Positions 47,461-59,342 of a stretch of DNA of 64,000 bases are shown here, in pieces. Both the position numbers and the translations under genes were made by a program. Under the pieces are notes generated by a model that had not been told where the DNA came from, ran no database searches, and saw only the letters and a program-made list of their open reading frames with translations. Location of the stretch: NCBI GenBank assembly GCA_949752745.1, contig OX457027.1, positions 59,794,859-59,858,858 of the forward strand. Reading direction: 5' to 3'. Every line of letters starts with the position of its first letter. Position 1 is the first letter of the stretch. This DNA comes from Protula sp. h YS-2021 (lineage: Eukaryota; Annelida; Polychaeta; Sabellida; Serpulidae).

Positions 47461-50285
47461 TGGTTGGGAAGACATAACAACCCACTGTTTTAAGTCCTAA
47501 TGGCCGGATTGATAGCTTTCAAAAGAACAATAACATTAGATTTCAGTTATTATGTGGTGAGAAAGCACAGATGTTTGCCACACATGGAGCAATTTACCGT
47601 GTATAATGTCCTTTCAAGAAACGGGTGTGAGATCATCAGAAACATAGTTTTAAAGGTATCACGACAGTTTGCCGAAATCGGCATCTACGACATTTACTTG
47701 ACATTTATCATTGTTGAGAACAACTTTTTAACTGATTCGTCAAAATGTGCATGCTAAAATTTCCATTTCATATGCACTGAATCTGTTCTCCGGAAAAGTT
47801 GAGCCTATTTATCCGAAGATCTTAGACACTTTGTTTTCTATGTTTTCTTTAAGCGAGATTTACACAATCCACTGCACCATGCTGGTTTTACGATTTCACA
47901 GTTTTGTTCATTTCTCTACTTATACTATACATCAAGATGTGAGTTACATGTGGCATATTATCGCCTCAACGCTATCTTGTCCAGTTCTGAAATCGAATTT
48001 AAACACTGAACCAGCTAAATCACTAACACTACCATTTTTTAATAAGGCTTGGGATGAGGGTTGGGGTGGCGGAGGATTATTTATCCCTCCAAATAACCAT
48101 ATTTTACCATGTAAAAGCTTTGCCTATCCCCAAACCTTTTTATGCCCTTTCAAAAGGTTTTTGTTAAAAAAGCTCTTGAAGCGGGTAAGTAATGCACTTC
48201 TTATGGAACAGAAGAGTTTTTTAAAGAAATGTGAAGCTGCTCTTTGTATAACTGTATAGGAGGCGATAAGGAGCGCAGCATTGCATTTCCTCGGTAGACT
48301 GTGACGCTGAAAAAACTGAAAAAAGCACGAAATTTCGCATTATAATTATTAATCCTTCCAACCATACCCACCATCAACACACCACCCATTTACCCCCGAC
48401 TGATAAAAAATCATTGTTTGTTGTATATATTAATTAATTTTTTCCCCAATGCAAATTTTTGATGATTTGGTATTAAGTTGACTCGGCCTCCGGTTGTCAT
48501 ATCGTGATAATTTGTTTAATCTGAGCTAAGAAGAAGTAACAGAATTATTGGCTTCACATCAAGTATTACATATGTGCAAAATTGGGAGGTCTCTTTTCAA
48601 GTTTTCGACTCATCAAATAATGTATTGAAGGGTGGCTTGTCTGATAAATAGTTCACAAAGATAAAAGAATTCACTAAAAATTACACATTATCTTACTTTT
48701 TCCCTGTTTCTATTTGGCCCATCAATAAAAAATACAACTGGCCCTTAATTTATATAAGCTAATCATAACTGCACTTTTTTGTCGCTAATTTGTCAATAAA
48801 ACCGTAGATATGTTATAGGGTAAGTGTAATTGTAGAGAAGGTATACTTGTTTTGACTGAATTAGGACAAATATATAGTTACCCTGAAAATTTTCAGCCAA
48901 AAGACACCTGCCCTGATTTTTGCCATGGAAAACGTTAAAAATACCCTAAAATGACCTTTTTCATCATGACTTCTTCATCACCGCTGCTGTAACCTTCGAC
49001 CACGCTCCTAAACCATCACTCCCGCTACGGGAACATTCGCTACTGTTGCCAAAACCGCCACCACCGTAGTCGGAATCGTCGACACCGCTACTGATCCGTC
49101 TATGCCACTCTAGGAAGCGTCGACGCCACTGCCGGAACAATCGACGACACCACCGGAACACTCGCCGTTAATTTGTGAAAGCGCAAGGTTCCACTTAAAC
49201 TTGGTATGAAACCTGTGTTGTGTCTCAACTTAAAAACTGGCACATCTACAATGTCTTTCTTATGCTGCGGTTAAGATATTTTGATAGTTTTCAGAACTGT
49301 TTTGTTTTACATCACCCATGATAATTTTCACATTTTCACATCTCACAACGACATCGAAACAATGTTCCACTGCGGTATCAAGACACTTGAAGATGATGAC
49401 AGAGGACTTTTTTCTCACAAATAATCTCTTTCATCTGGCTGTTTGAGACGGTCGTCCAATGGAGTGTTGCTAAGTAACTCTGTGCAGACATCAGCTTTGC
49501 ATATTGTCGCTGGTCAGTGATGTTTAGGCTCATTTTACAGCGTTTTCAGCCATTGTTATAAAATAGATGATCCCCGAGGAGACCTATCTGTTATGTATAA
49601 ACACATGGCTTTTTTAAAAAGTAGATCCTCTCTGTTATTAGTACTACTTTTGCGGAATCCTCAGTGTATTTGCAGACCAAAATGTTGGCTGTTGGACAAC
49701 AACGCGTCTTCAGCTAAAGAATTGGATTGCCTGGCATTATCTTTCAAAAGTGGTAATGGAGTCTCGTGGGTAGCACAGGAACGTTTCAGGATTATAACAG
49801 ACTGCTTTGTTTTGTCCTTGAGGGCTGAAAGCAAGATATTATGCATACAATAATGCGCAGTCAGATCATCTGATGTTATTTTGTACACAGGCATTAAGTG
49901 AAACGAACACGTGATGATATTTCTCCAATATGGCTGTCAGAGATCTTAGGACAAAATAGTTATTTACTCAAAGACATTTAGTTTAATGTTTTCACTAAAT
50001 AAAACGTTAAGAAAAAGGTGTCCTTGTTATAGTTATGCATAACTGATGTGTTTTCTCTTGCAAATGAACAACAACTTTTTTATTCTTCGGTTAATATTTA
50101 AAAATCACTGGTTTTACTGTTGAATCGGCACTCTGGTGATTTCTGGTGCAGTTGTTGGATAGATTAGAACTGTCAGACTAACTGTATTTGATTCCGTCTG
50201 CAGTTATTTCTCATCTGAATGGATTTCAACGTTTCACTCATGAAACACCCTGAAACTTCATTGGCCAACCACCTTGAATTAGTAC
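47461..50285. other. No recognised gene
   Basis: Open frames up to 170 codons (47747-48259) carry no motif and no splice context. A GC-rich degenerate block of about 15-30 bp units lies at 48965-49165. A 77-codon minus frame at 49661-49894 has balanced composition but no recognisable family. Confidence 0.4.
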
Positions 50286-50289
50286 CCAT

Positions 50290-51110
50290 TATAGTTTTGA
50301 GGTATTGTCAAAATATGAGTTGGGATGAATTCTTTTGGTCTCTTCGGAGATGTTGGAATATCGACACTCATGACCTTAAAATTCAGAAGTTCTGTTTTTG
50401 ATACGCCGTCTGATAAATATGCTCTTGTCAAGGTATCTGCAAGGATTGTTGTGATATTTCATATAGGCACAGATTATATTTGCTATTTCCCTCTCAGTCT
50501 GTGCTCATTTGACCCCCCTTTCGTTCATTAGCCATGGGTCGTTTATCTTATAAAATTGCAGCACCCAACCATCGTTTGGTGAATTTAAAAGGCTTCTTTC
50601 TCTCATAATAGGCTTAGGCTGATGGGTTGCAAAGGTGCTTCTTTAAAACATCAGATTCTCCTTGAGCATATAGTTCGACGCGTATATTTGATTGTATGTA
50701 AAAAAGTTGCAAAGCTTAAACTGAATCAGGAACTCTTTGTCTGTGATCATTGTTGCTTTTCGAGAATAAAACTTTAGAGCTTGAAGTTATTCCATTGAAG
50801 TTGAAGTTATTCCATAATAACTTTAAGTTATTCCATAATAAATACTGATATCGTCTAGCACAGTTGAATGAGGTGTTTTAGCAGGTATATTATCAAGTCT
50901 GATATGCCAGAAATTGATTTTGACGTTGAGAATATTGAACACTCTTGCGTTGGCAATGGTTGTTGCATTTTCATCTGTTAATTTGAGGGATTCAGGGAGT
51001 TTCATAAATATCTGGGATTGATAACTTAAATATCTGGCATCACTGAAGGTCTTTGTTTTTCTTCGGATGTCACCATACGAGACATTCATTCTATCAGTTC
51101 GTTGGTGATG
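50290..51110 (-). pseudogene. Ty3/Gypsy-like pol remnant (RT and RNase H end)
   Basis: On the minus strand, 50823-51089 encodes ARVFNILNVKINFWHIRLDN, equivalent to the reverse-transcriptase segment A-x-V-F-S-x-L-D-x-x-x-G-F-W-x-x-x-L-D of Gypsy elements, though the key Asp is replaced by Asn. After a region full of stops, 50290-50445 encodes ILADTLTRAYLSDGVSKTEL followed by NFKVMSVDI, matching the ADTLSRAYL junction after Gypsy RNase H. Spacing is plausible for a decayed pol. No LTRs were identified. Confidence 0.6.
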
Positions 51111-52237
51111 TCAGTTTTTTTCAACCGAGTGAGCATTTACTCTTGGCTTGGCCATCGGAACTCCCTGGGGCGGTTGAATCGAGGGTTGTACGCTAGAACC
51201 CAGTTTCATTTTGTGCGTAATTGGAAACATCTTGGATTGGATCTTGCATTATATATTTCGCCCTTGGATCTGGCATTCCTGCTGATCTTATTTACATTAG
51301 AATGCAACTTGATTTCGTGGCAGGAAAACCTTTAGACCTAAACTATTGATTTTTTTTCATGACCGAAACTCAACAACATTTGATATTTTAAAAAACAGTA
51401 TACACATAGCCAAGGTTTCAGTTTCAATTTTGATGTAAGATATTAACTTGACCAATGCTTCGGATTTAATAATGGGTTGTGGCGCAAAATCTTGAAGATA
51501 GAATCTCGTACATTCATATTAAACCTGGCAAGTTTTAAGTTCGAAAGAAATTTTTGCTACATAGGTAGTAACGTGAAATTTGACATTTTTTAAAGCTTTT
51601 TGATTACGTCAAGAGTTTATTACGTTTTTCGTTTTTGGTTTCACAATTTGCAATGTCAGCTTTATAGACATACTTGTACTAAGTCTTAGTGTAATGTGTT
51701 GTTCTCACTTCCTGATAGTGCAGTAATTTGTATATTTCAATGACCATTTGTAGTGTCACATTAATCACTATCTGATCTTTGATAAATTCTTCTTTTTGTC
51801 TCCAACTTTACAGACATCATCGTTGTTTCTCAGATCAACGAGAAATCATCGAAAGTTTTCATGTACCTTTTGATTTCTCGTATTTAACCTCAGCAGTGCG
51901 GTCATTGGGTTCATATATTTCTTGAATTTCTACGCCCGGAGTTTTCCTTTGGCCTCCTGCAGAATGCGGGAATGAGAGTTCGCCCTGTAGCTTATTGTTC
52001 AGCTAAAGACAGCAAATGTATTCTCTAGTTGTTATCAGCATCACAGCAAGCTGCCTCTAAGTAGATACCAGGCAAACATATTCCGGTCCATACCACAGTT
52101 TCAATCAGAAATGAAACTTTTTTAAAGACATGGCCGGAAGACTCATTTGTACTAATTTTGAATTCCGTGGTGGTGAATAAACTTGTACAGTCGTTAGGCT
52201 GAGGCAACTTGAGCCAAAGCCAATCCCCTGCTTTCCA
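51111..52237. other. No gene seen
   Basis: AT-rich. Possibly the upstream part of the Gypsy remnant, but no gag motif is readable. Confidence 0.35.
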
Positions 52238-52312
52238 CCCATGGCCAGTTTCTAACCAGGGACCTTGGGATTACAGGACCAACGCTCTACCGACTGAGCT
52301 AGCCCTCACCCC
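52238..52312 (-). tRNA. tRNA-like sequence, probable tRNA-Thr(TGT)-derived pseudogene or SINE head
   Basis: On the minus strand: ggctagctcagtcggtagagc is an intact D-arm and A box. The next segment gttggtcctgtaatcccaa fits a threonine-type anticodon arm with loop cctgtaa (anticodon TGT) but with a broken stem. The T arm (tggttagaaactgg) has lost the usual GGTTCGAATCC. No CCA-compatible acceptor pairing is evident. Minus-strand sequence beyond it (tggctcaagttgcctcagcc) could be a SINE body. A working tRNA is unlikely. Confidence 0.55.
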
Positions 52313-53559
52313 CTTTCAATAAAAACTGAAACTGGTTTGCGAAAAGCAGCTGTCTCATGTGTATCTCACACTATTAAGGTTATCTGGAAAGCATTCGTGG
52401 TTGTTGCAAGATTAACTGTTAGCATGAAAATGGTGGGGAGTCAGAAATACGCTTAAACATGTTTAATCATCGCAGCATTCTCATTGAATCACATTGAATT
52501 CAACTGAAAATGGAATTGATGAAACCATCTGGATGTAGCATGTATGGCATTATTCTACAGTTCTACATCAGGTAACAACCAATTTAATCTGCTCACATGT
52601 TACATGTTTAAAGCAATATCTTATAGGGTATATCTATATAGTTTTAAAATATATTACTGTACAATTATATAAATTGTTCATACTTTTGTTATTTAAATTG
52701 GTTTTTATTTGTCAACTCATTGTGCATACACGATTTACTTAAATAAGATACAAAGTAAAATAACAAAAGTTTCCTATCGAAGAATTTTTAGGCAAATTTT
52801 AGATAAATGCTGTGTTTTATCAGTTTGAAGTTTGTTTTCTTACAATAAATGTATTTTACTGTTTTGTCAGAAAGGAAAAGGGCGTTTTCTGTGTGTTTAT
52901 TTCTAATCGGAAACTCGACATTTTGAGACTCTCATATTGATACTGTATAGAAGACCAGGGGGACTTCTATTCCAAAACAAATTCCAGATATAAGCCCCGT
53001 GGCTTCTACTATCATTTCTGTAAGTGAAATTGCTTTATTTTGTTGCTGAATTTTAAAACAAGAAAAAACAAAGTCAATTTTTGCACAACACTTTTATTGA
53101 GGTTCTCGAATCTCGGCACATCAATCAACTGAATCAAGCGGAATAAGAGTGTTTGCCTTTTGAAGGCAAAAGGGTTAACCCTATCAGCTGTAAAAGTAAA
53201 TACTCATGGGTACTCAAGAAAAGATGTCAAATGGATGATGGAGTGGGCTTTTATTCGGATACGATTTTTATTGTGACCATTTTAAAAGCATTTAGAAGCC
53301 TGGGGGCTTCTGAATAGGGGTTCTTTTCATAAACTCCCGGTTATCAGGTTAAAAATTTAACATTTCCATGTAAATTTATTTTAAATTTTTTAGATATTTC
53401 GTTGGTGTAGTTACACAATAATTGTGAGGTATATAACATTTTGAACAGTATGTGTATATGAAGTGCACCTCTGTGAGCCCTTTTTGACTCGGGGCACTTC
53501 CTTATAAATTAAAAAGAATGATTAAATAACAAATGTTTATTGACATAAAAATACTAATT
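52313..53559. other. No gene seen
   Basis: AT-rich, no motif recognised. Confidence 0.4.
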
Positions 53560-54140
53560 GCAGTGGGGTGTACCTTGATGGGCGAAAATTTGCTTGATGG
53601 GTCAACATAGACCATAATGGATAAAGCTGGGTCATGATGAGACAAGATGGGCCATAATGGGTCGGACTTGGCCATGGTGAGCAGGATGGAAAATGTGTCA
53701 TTTTTGGATCAAGACGGACCAAACTCTAGTCTTCAAGACTAATCCTTCCCATCTTAGCCCTTTATGCAGGCAAATTTTGGCCCATTTCAACAAGTCTGCC
53801 CATAATATCCCATCTTGACCCATGTGTCCATTTTCACTCATCTTTGCCTATGTTGACCTATGTGACCCATTTTGACCCCTGCCGGCCCATCCTGACCTAT
53901 GTGACTGTGTTGTCCCATCTCGGCCTGTCTTTTGTTATAGTGTCCCATCTGGGCCCCTCATTATCCATTTTCATCCACGTTCACTCATTTCGCCCAACTT
54001 CACCCATCATGGCCCATTATGACCCATTATGACTCATCTAGACCATTGTAACACATCGTGGCCCATCTCGTTACATCACGGCCCAACTTGACCCATGACG
54101 GAACATGCTGACCCATTCCACCCATCTTGATCCATCATGG
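53560..54140. repeat. gacccat minisatellite with strand switch
   Basis: From about 53575 to 53710 the units read gatgggccataatgggtc. From about 53755 to 54135 they read the inverse, gacccatcttgg-type units of roughly 15-18 bp, very degenerate. The left edge contains ggggtgtaccttgatggg (about 53564), which recalls the ends of elements A-C. Open frames here (53537-53722, 53844-54032) only read the repeat. Confidence 0.65.
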
Positions 54141-54169
54141 CTTTTCTTCTTCCTGACCTATCTCATCGC

Positions 54170-54360
54170 ATCCCATCTCATGGACCTAATGAGCGATCCT
54201 AATGAACTTCATTCCATTGTACTGGACTTCATTGGACTTCACTCAACCTCACTGTACTTCACACGTGCACACACGCACGCATTGAAACGCTCCCACGCAC
54301 TCGCACTACCCTAAAACGAACACACACGCACCAACAGACACGTAAGCACACTGTAACGCA
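54170..54360. repeat. Low-complexity cact and acgcac-rich sequence
   Basis: ggacttcattggacttcact-type units followed by CA/CG-rich acacacgcac stretches. Confidence 0.5.
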
Positions 54361-54377
54361 CCCGTTTGGGATCGATT

Positions 54378-54600
54378 TTTGTTAGTTGCGCGCTTTATCA
54401 GCCAGTCTTTCTTTCGTGTTGTGACTCGTGGTCTTCGTGACCGTGGCAGATCGGTAACGTCGTTCGTCAGCTGGAACTTCTGTCGTAAACGAGTGACTGT
54501 CGACTCAGCAACTCAAAGCGTCGTGCAATTGCTGCTGCTGTCTGACTCGGTACGTCAAATTGACCAATAATGTCTGCTCCTTGCATGTTAGAAAACCTCT
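54378..54600 (-). pseudogene. Tc1-like transposase N-terminal fragment
   Basis: The minus strand encodes QTAAAIARRFE, then after a one-base shift VAESTVTRLRQKFQ, then DVTDLPRSRRPRVTTRKKDW: the paired helix-turn-helix and GRPR-type linker of Tc1 transposases. No DDE part follows within the window. The fragment differs from the Tc1-like pseudogene at 44480, so it is a separate lineage. Confidence 0.7.
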
Positions 54601-55113
54601 GCATTTTGAACTTGTATGACAGAAGTGAACTTGCTTTATGGAGGGAAAAGTGATATGCATATGCAAGAGATCCCGGTTTCGATTGGGTACTCGGGTACCA
54701 AGGTATTGCTGGTTGACACATTAGTTACAGTGTACAGCGTATTGTGGCTTGTGCAGTGACATGTTGTGCTACAGGGTCCTGGCACTGAAATATACAGGCC
54801 GCATTCACACTACATCTCAATCATGATATGGCAATTCACAATGAACCCGACAGGTGTTCTAGTGCGGAGTTTATGACGCAATGTGTACTTTAGTTTCCAA
54901 TAAAAAATGATCCATAAAGGAAAATATATACAATTGTTTTCAGGCAGGATGTTTTTACTGACGCGTCATATCAGAGCAATGAGCTTTCAGTCTGTTTAAT
55001 TTTATATCCGGTTCTTTCAAGGGTAGAGAGATGCACATTAATTATGTCTTAATAAGTTCTTCTCATTGTGCAGACTGTCTTTGGTTTTTTGCGCTGGACC
55101 ACATCTCGTCAAA
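54601..55113 (+). promoter_or_regulatory. Region upstream of the QARS start (promoter and 5' UTR expected here)
   Basis: No TATA box or initiator can be singled out. The sequence just before the start is ctcgtcaaaATGG, a fair initiation context. The transcription start is not visible. Confidence 0.3.
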
Positions 55114-55227
55114 ATGGCGGATAAACAAGTTTCACTTTTCGTTGGCATCGGTTTAAGCGAGCAGAAAGCAAAAGAAACAGCTAAAAACAAATTTATTTCT
55201 GCAAATTTGGAAAATGTGATTGAAGAG
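55114..55227 (+). CDS. QARS1: Glutaminyl-tRNA synthetase, cytosolic, exon 1 (gene continues past window)
   Basis: Exon 1 of a gene whose product attaches glutamine to tRNA(Gln) in the cytosol. It encodes 38 residues from ATG 55114: SLFVGIGLSEQKAKETAKNK is the characteristic start of the eukaryote-specific N-terminal appendage of glutaminyl-tRNA synthetases. It ends at gaagag before a GTATGT donor (55228), phase 0. With exons 2-4 about 151 residues are covered, all in the N-terminal tRNA-affinity region (GlnRS non-specific RNA-binding domain, parts 1 and 2). The Rossmann catalytic core, with its HIGH-type motif, must lie beyond 64000. Residue order and exon joins are consistent with animal orthologues; no disabling change was seen. 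Confidence 0.88.
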
Positions 55228-55522
55228 GTATGTACCCAGGAAGTCACACAACACTCATGCAAGTATTAAGTTGTTTTCGAGACATCCACGCCACAACCTT
55301 TGAGTGATAATACAAGATTGTTTTAACTACAGATGTGAGGTTTTGTTGACAATTTGAAATAGACAACAGTAGCAAAAGGACGAATAATACAATTACACGT
55401 CATTGCGTCGTTTCTGTATTACTCCTTTATAAATTCCTTTACAGCAGTTATTTGCCACTTACCACCTGATTGCGGTTTGTACCGGTAAGATCCGATTGCG
55501 TCATAACCATTAAGCAAATTCA

Positions 55523-55781
55523 CAGGGTTGAGACTTCGTAAAATTTAAAAAAAGTTAGTCGCCCGGTACAAAATTAGTCGCCCGGCGGAATTTTTGCAAA
55601 ATTTGTCCAGCGCGCCTCACATGAAAAAAAAGAACAACAAAATGGTGTTTAAAATAATCAACGGTATCTACCTGAAAATACTCAGAAAAAAGTTAGTCGC
55701 CACTCGGGCGACCAACTCGAAAAAGTTGGTCGCCCGAGCCAAAAGCTGGTCGCCACAGGCGACCGCGAAATCTCAACCCTG
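55523..55781. mobile_element. hAT-like miniature transposon in QARS1 intron 1
   Basis: Near-perfect terminal inverted repeats: left cagggttgagacttcg, right reverse-complemented cagggttgagatttcg. It also carries inward-pointing internal units: agttagtcgcccgg twice on the left, and gcgaccaac, ggtcgcccgagcc and gctggtcgcc on the right. Flanks share aattc. The CAGGG start is typical of hAT ends. No transposase. Its outer ends differ from the element A-H group. Confidence 0.7.
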
Positions 55782-58074
55782 AATTCGCACTTTCGGGTTT
55801 TTCCGGTGGTGGTTTTGTTTCGACTGCAAATATTTTGGGACAAATTATAAAGAAATGATAGAGGAAAAATTGAAATAAAGAGGTTATAGTTTATTTGTAA
55901 AATATATACTAAAATAGTTGATAGATGCAGAGTTACGTATAAATTTATTTTGTACACCCACAGTATTTGACGTTTTATTTTTACGTTCTTTTCAAATGTC
56001 AAAAGTGTTTTGATAATTGCACAAATTATTGTTACTTTTTCACGTAATAAAGTGTGCTCCCTGTATAGAAACAAATGCCAATTATTGCGGGAGATTTGTT
56101 GTTATTTCCGTATTATTTTCTTTTAAAGAAGCGTTACACAGAAGTTGTATATCATTACCGTTGTACTTTGAAGGCCTTTAGCAAATCCAGTAAAGACTTG
56201 TGGGTCGTTGAATTTGGCACACATTCACCACAGAAGTTCTTAATGCGAGCGCAGTTGACTTTCATATCGTTATACAGCGGGGGTTTAAAGCGGTGCGTGG
56301 AGGCCATGTAGCGTGCCACTTCTTGGAGCTACTTTTGGACCTTCCCGATACTGGTTTCGTTTCGGCTGCAGTTGTTTTTAGGATAAATTATAAATAAATG
56401 ATAGAGAAAAACATCGGAATTCTAATTTTCTGTCAACGTGCACACCTTTAAATGTAAAGATCCGTAGTGCTTTCTTTAAAAAACTATTTTACATATTATT
56501 AGTTCTTTTATATTAGAGAATATTTGTGAATATTTTTTTCAACAAAAATAGAGTTTTGTTTATTTTAACCGGTTTTCTATCCGTTTTATATCTTTATCTA
56601 AATCAGTGGAAGCGCCGAAACTTTTCATTTTTTTTACCCCGTTCCCTTGTAGTCAAAATTGAAAGTTCTTACGCATTTTATTCAAAACACACAAAGTGTG
56701 ATTAGACATAGTCATATAGCATGTTATTTTCCCTGACATTTTCGAGTTTTTTAGCCCCCAGCCATAAAATGCCTAAGGTCTTTTGCTATGGCCGTGTCCG
56801 TCCGTCTATCCGTCCATCTGTTAACATTTGGCTTGTGAACACTCTGTAGCCTACAATTCTTTTGCAATTGCTAAGATATTTCAGATTTAGCTAGTACATG
56901 GACTAATAAAGATCGGTGTTGTATATGAACCATATTCGCCCAAGGGCAGTGGCTCAGCTGGACTTTATATATACCTACAAATAGTGCATTGGCCATATCC
57001 GCCCATGGACAGTGGCTCAGCAGGACTTTGAAAGGGACAGTGTCTCATGGTAAATGGTTTTTGTTTTCTTGCATTTAAAGCACTTCATCCTATTTCAGGT
57101 GCTCTAAGTACTTGGTGCATTTTTATCATAGTTTACATTGCACTGTTTGGTCCCCTCCAGTTTTACTGTTTCTTTTTTTGAGTATGTTAACCATGGCTGA
57201 GGGCTTTGCATCTCTGATGCCTATGTTTTTTTAGACAAGCCAATTTCGTCGAACTGGTCTTGCCACATCAGTGGGGAGCTTCCGTCGTCTGTGTGTAAAC
57301 TAATTTCAAATTTTTCCACTCCAGTAATTTTGATTGGATAACTTCCCTATTTGTTCCTTTCTTTTAAAAGAACACAATTTTGATAGGATTGGCTAAATTT
57401 TGGCCAGTTGGCGGCATTTTAAATATCTTTTTGAGGCGTTTTCTAAAATGTGGTGCCTGCTGCAGTTTGATTGGATTAAATCTAAATTTTAGAACAATGA
57501 TGTTCATGTCCTCTTTACTTTAAAAACTACTATTTTTCTGTTGTACCTCCAAGAATTGGCCTCATACCGCCGTTTGAAAGTTTTAAGGATCCAGTGTTTC
57601 AAAATACTTCTTTTGCAAGTATATTTAGTGAGATTGCTGTTCGTAGGCGTATTCCAAGGCTAGAACTTCTTTTAAATTTACTTTTTTGACCTCCGCCAGA
57701 GATTTAGTAAATTTGAGAATTTTCCGTAACCAATTTTTAAAATGCTACAACTAATTTTCGGCAACCCACCAGGCCTTTTGATATTTGGGACACTAGATCT
57801 CGGTTGGTCACAATGCCCCTGGATATTCTTGTTTTATCTATCCTAAAATGATGTATGGCATAATTGTCTGCTGCATGCTGTGCAACGCCTGTACCACAGA
57901 ATTACAGCCGAGGATTTACAATCGCCCCCCCATGTGTAAGAAATGTTTACTACCAGGCCCTTTATTAACGCATGCAGGCCTTTACTGTTATAACTGGTTA
58001 TTTCTGAACTGTCTGGCCATATTTCTCTCTGCGCTGTATTGTTTTATATGTGTAAAGAAATCAAAATGAAGTTC
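55782..58074. other. Intron 1 of QARS1, middle part: dispersed repeats, no exon
   Basis: Contains tccgtccgtctatccgtcc (about 56800) and a repeat block at about 57236-57835 that recurs in intron 4. A 78-codon open frame (56075-56311) has no motif. Confidence 0.5.
57236..57835 (+). repeat. Dispersed intronic repeat, copy 1
   Basis: Shares ttccgtcgtctgtgtgta near its start, ttttgat(t/c)ggat and caaattttaaa-like motifs in between, and ggtcacaatgcccctggata with ttcttgtt at its end, with the block at 62185-62770. Confidence 0.55.
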
Positions 58075-58077
58075 AGC

Positions 58078-59342
58078 AGTAATTATCCCCCGTGAAACGG
58101 AGGGATATAGGTTTGAGATTGTCCGTCCGTCCGTCCGTCCGTCTGTCCGTCCGTCCGTCCGTCCGTCCCCTCTTCAAGCTAAGGACTTTGTGGACACCAC
58201 TTCTATATCAACGAAGCATTATTCAGCTTTCATATTTCATACAGGCAAAATATAGGGTATAAAGATGTGCAACGTCAAGGTTTCAGTTTGATCGAAGCAA
58301 AATTGACAAATTGACAGGCTTTTGAAAATCGTCGAAAATAGACATATGTGCACATGTATAGGACTTTGTGGACACCACTTCTATATCAACGAAGCATAAT
58401 TCAGCTTTCATATTTCATACAGGCAAAATATAGGGTATAAAGATGTGCAACGTCAAGGTTTCAGTTTGATCGAAGCAAAATTGACAAATTGACAGGCTTT
58501 TGAAAATCGTCGAAAATAGACATATGTGCACATGTAGAGGACTTTGTGGACACCACTTCTATATCAACGAAGCATAATTCAGCTTTCATATTTCATACAG
58601 GCAAAATATAGGGTATAAAGATGTGCAACGTCAAGGTTTCAGTTTGATCGAAGCAAAATTGACAAATTGACAGGCTTTTGAAAATCGTCGAAAATAGACA
58701 TATGTGCACATGTAGAGGACTTTGTGGACACCACTTCTATATCAACGAAGCATAATTCAGCTTTCATATTTCATACAGGCAAAATATAGGGTATAAAGAT
58801 GTGCAACGTCAAGGTTTCAGTTTGATCGAAGCAAAATTGACAAATTGACAGGCTTTTGAAAATCGTCGAAAATAGACATATGTGCACATGTATAGGACTT
58901 TGTGGACACCACTTCTATATCAACGAAGCATAATTCAGCTTTCATATTTCATATAGGCAAAATATAGGGTATAAAGATGTGCAACGTTAAGGTTTCAGTT
59001 TGATCGAAGCAAAATTGACAAATTGACAGGCTTTTGAAAATCGTTGAAAATAGACATATGTGCACATGTATAGGACTTTGTGGACACCACTTCTATATCA
59101 ACGAAGCATAATTCAGCTTTCATATTTCATATAGGCAACATATAGGGTATAAAGATGTGCAACGTCAAGGTTTCAGTTTGATCGAAGCAAAATTGACAAA
59201 ATGACAGGCTTTTAAAAATCGTCATAAATCGACATATATGCAAACGGAGTGGACTTCAAGGAAGGGTGTCCAGCTTAGATATTGCATAGGGGTAATATTT
59301 AGGGTTTCACGGGGGATATTGCTGCTCTCTGACAGCATCTAG
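58078..59342 (+). mobile_element. Pearl/Helentron-like element with tandem core in QARS1 intron 1
   Basis: Left end cagtaattatcccccgtgaa, right end reverse-complemented cagcaatatcccccgtgaaa, so the ends are inverse. After the left end come a CCGT tetranucleotide microsatellite (58124-58170) and six copies of a 178-bp unit. The right end is followed by gctgctctctgacagc (a hairpin), at and CTAG, then T: a Helitron-type 3' end. This combination is how pearl elements of bivalves are described. No protein is encoded. Confidence 0.65.
58183..59250 (+). repeat. 178-bp tandem repeat, six copies
   Basis: Units begin ggactttgtggacaccactt at 58183, 58361, 58539, 58717, 58895 and 59073. The first five are nearly identical; the sixth degenerates near its end. 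Even spacing and low divergence indicate recent amplification or homogenisation. Confidence 0.9.

Noticed and set aside
47747..48259. Open frame of 170 codons
   Set aside because: No recognisable motif, and it contains a low-complexity GWGGGG run. Probably chance.
52238..52312. A functional tRNA gene
   Set aside because: The D-arm is good, but the anticodon stem and T arm are broken and no acceptor stem pairs, so it is listed only as tRNA-derived.
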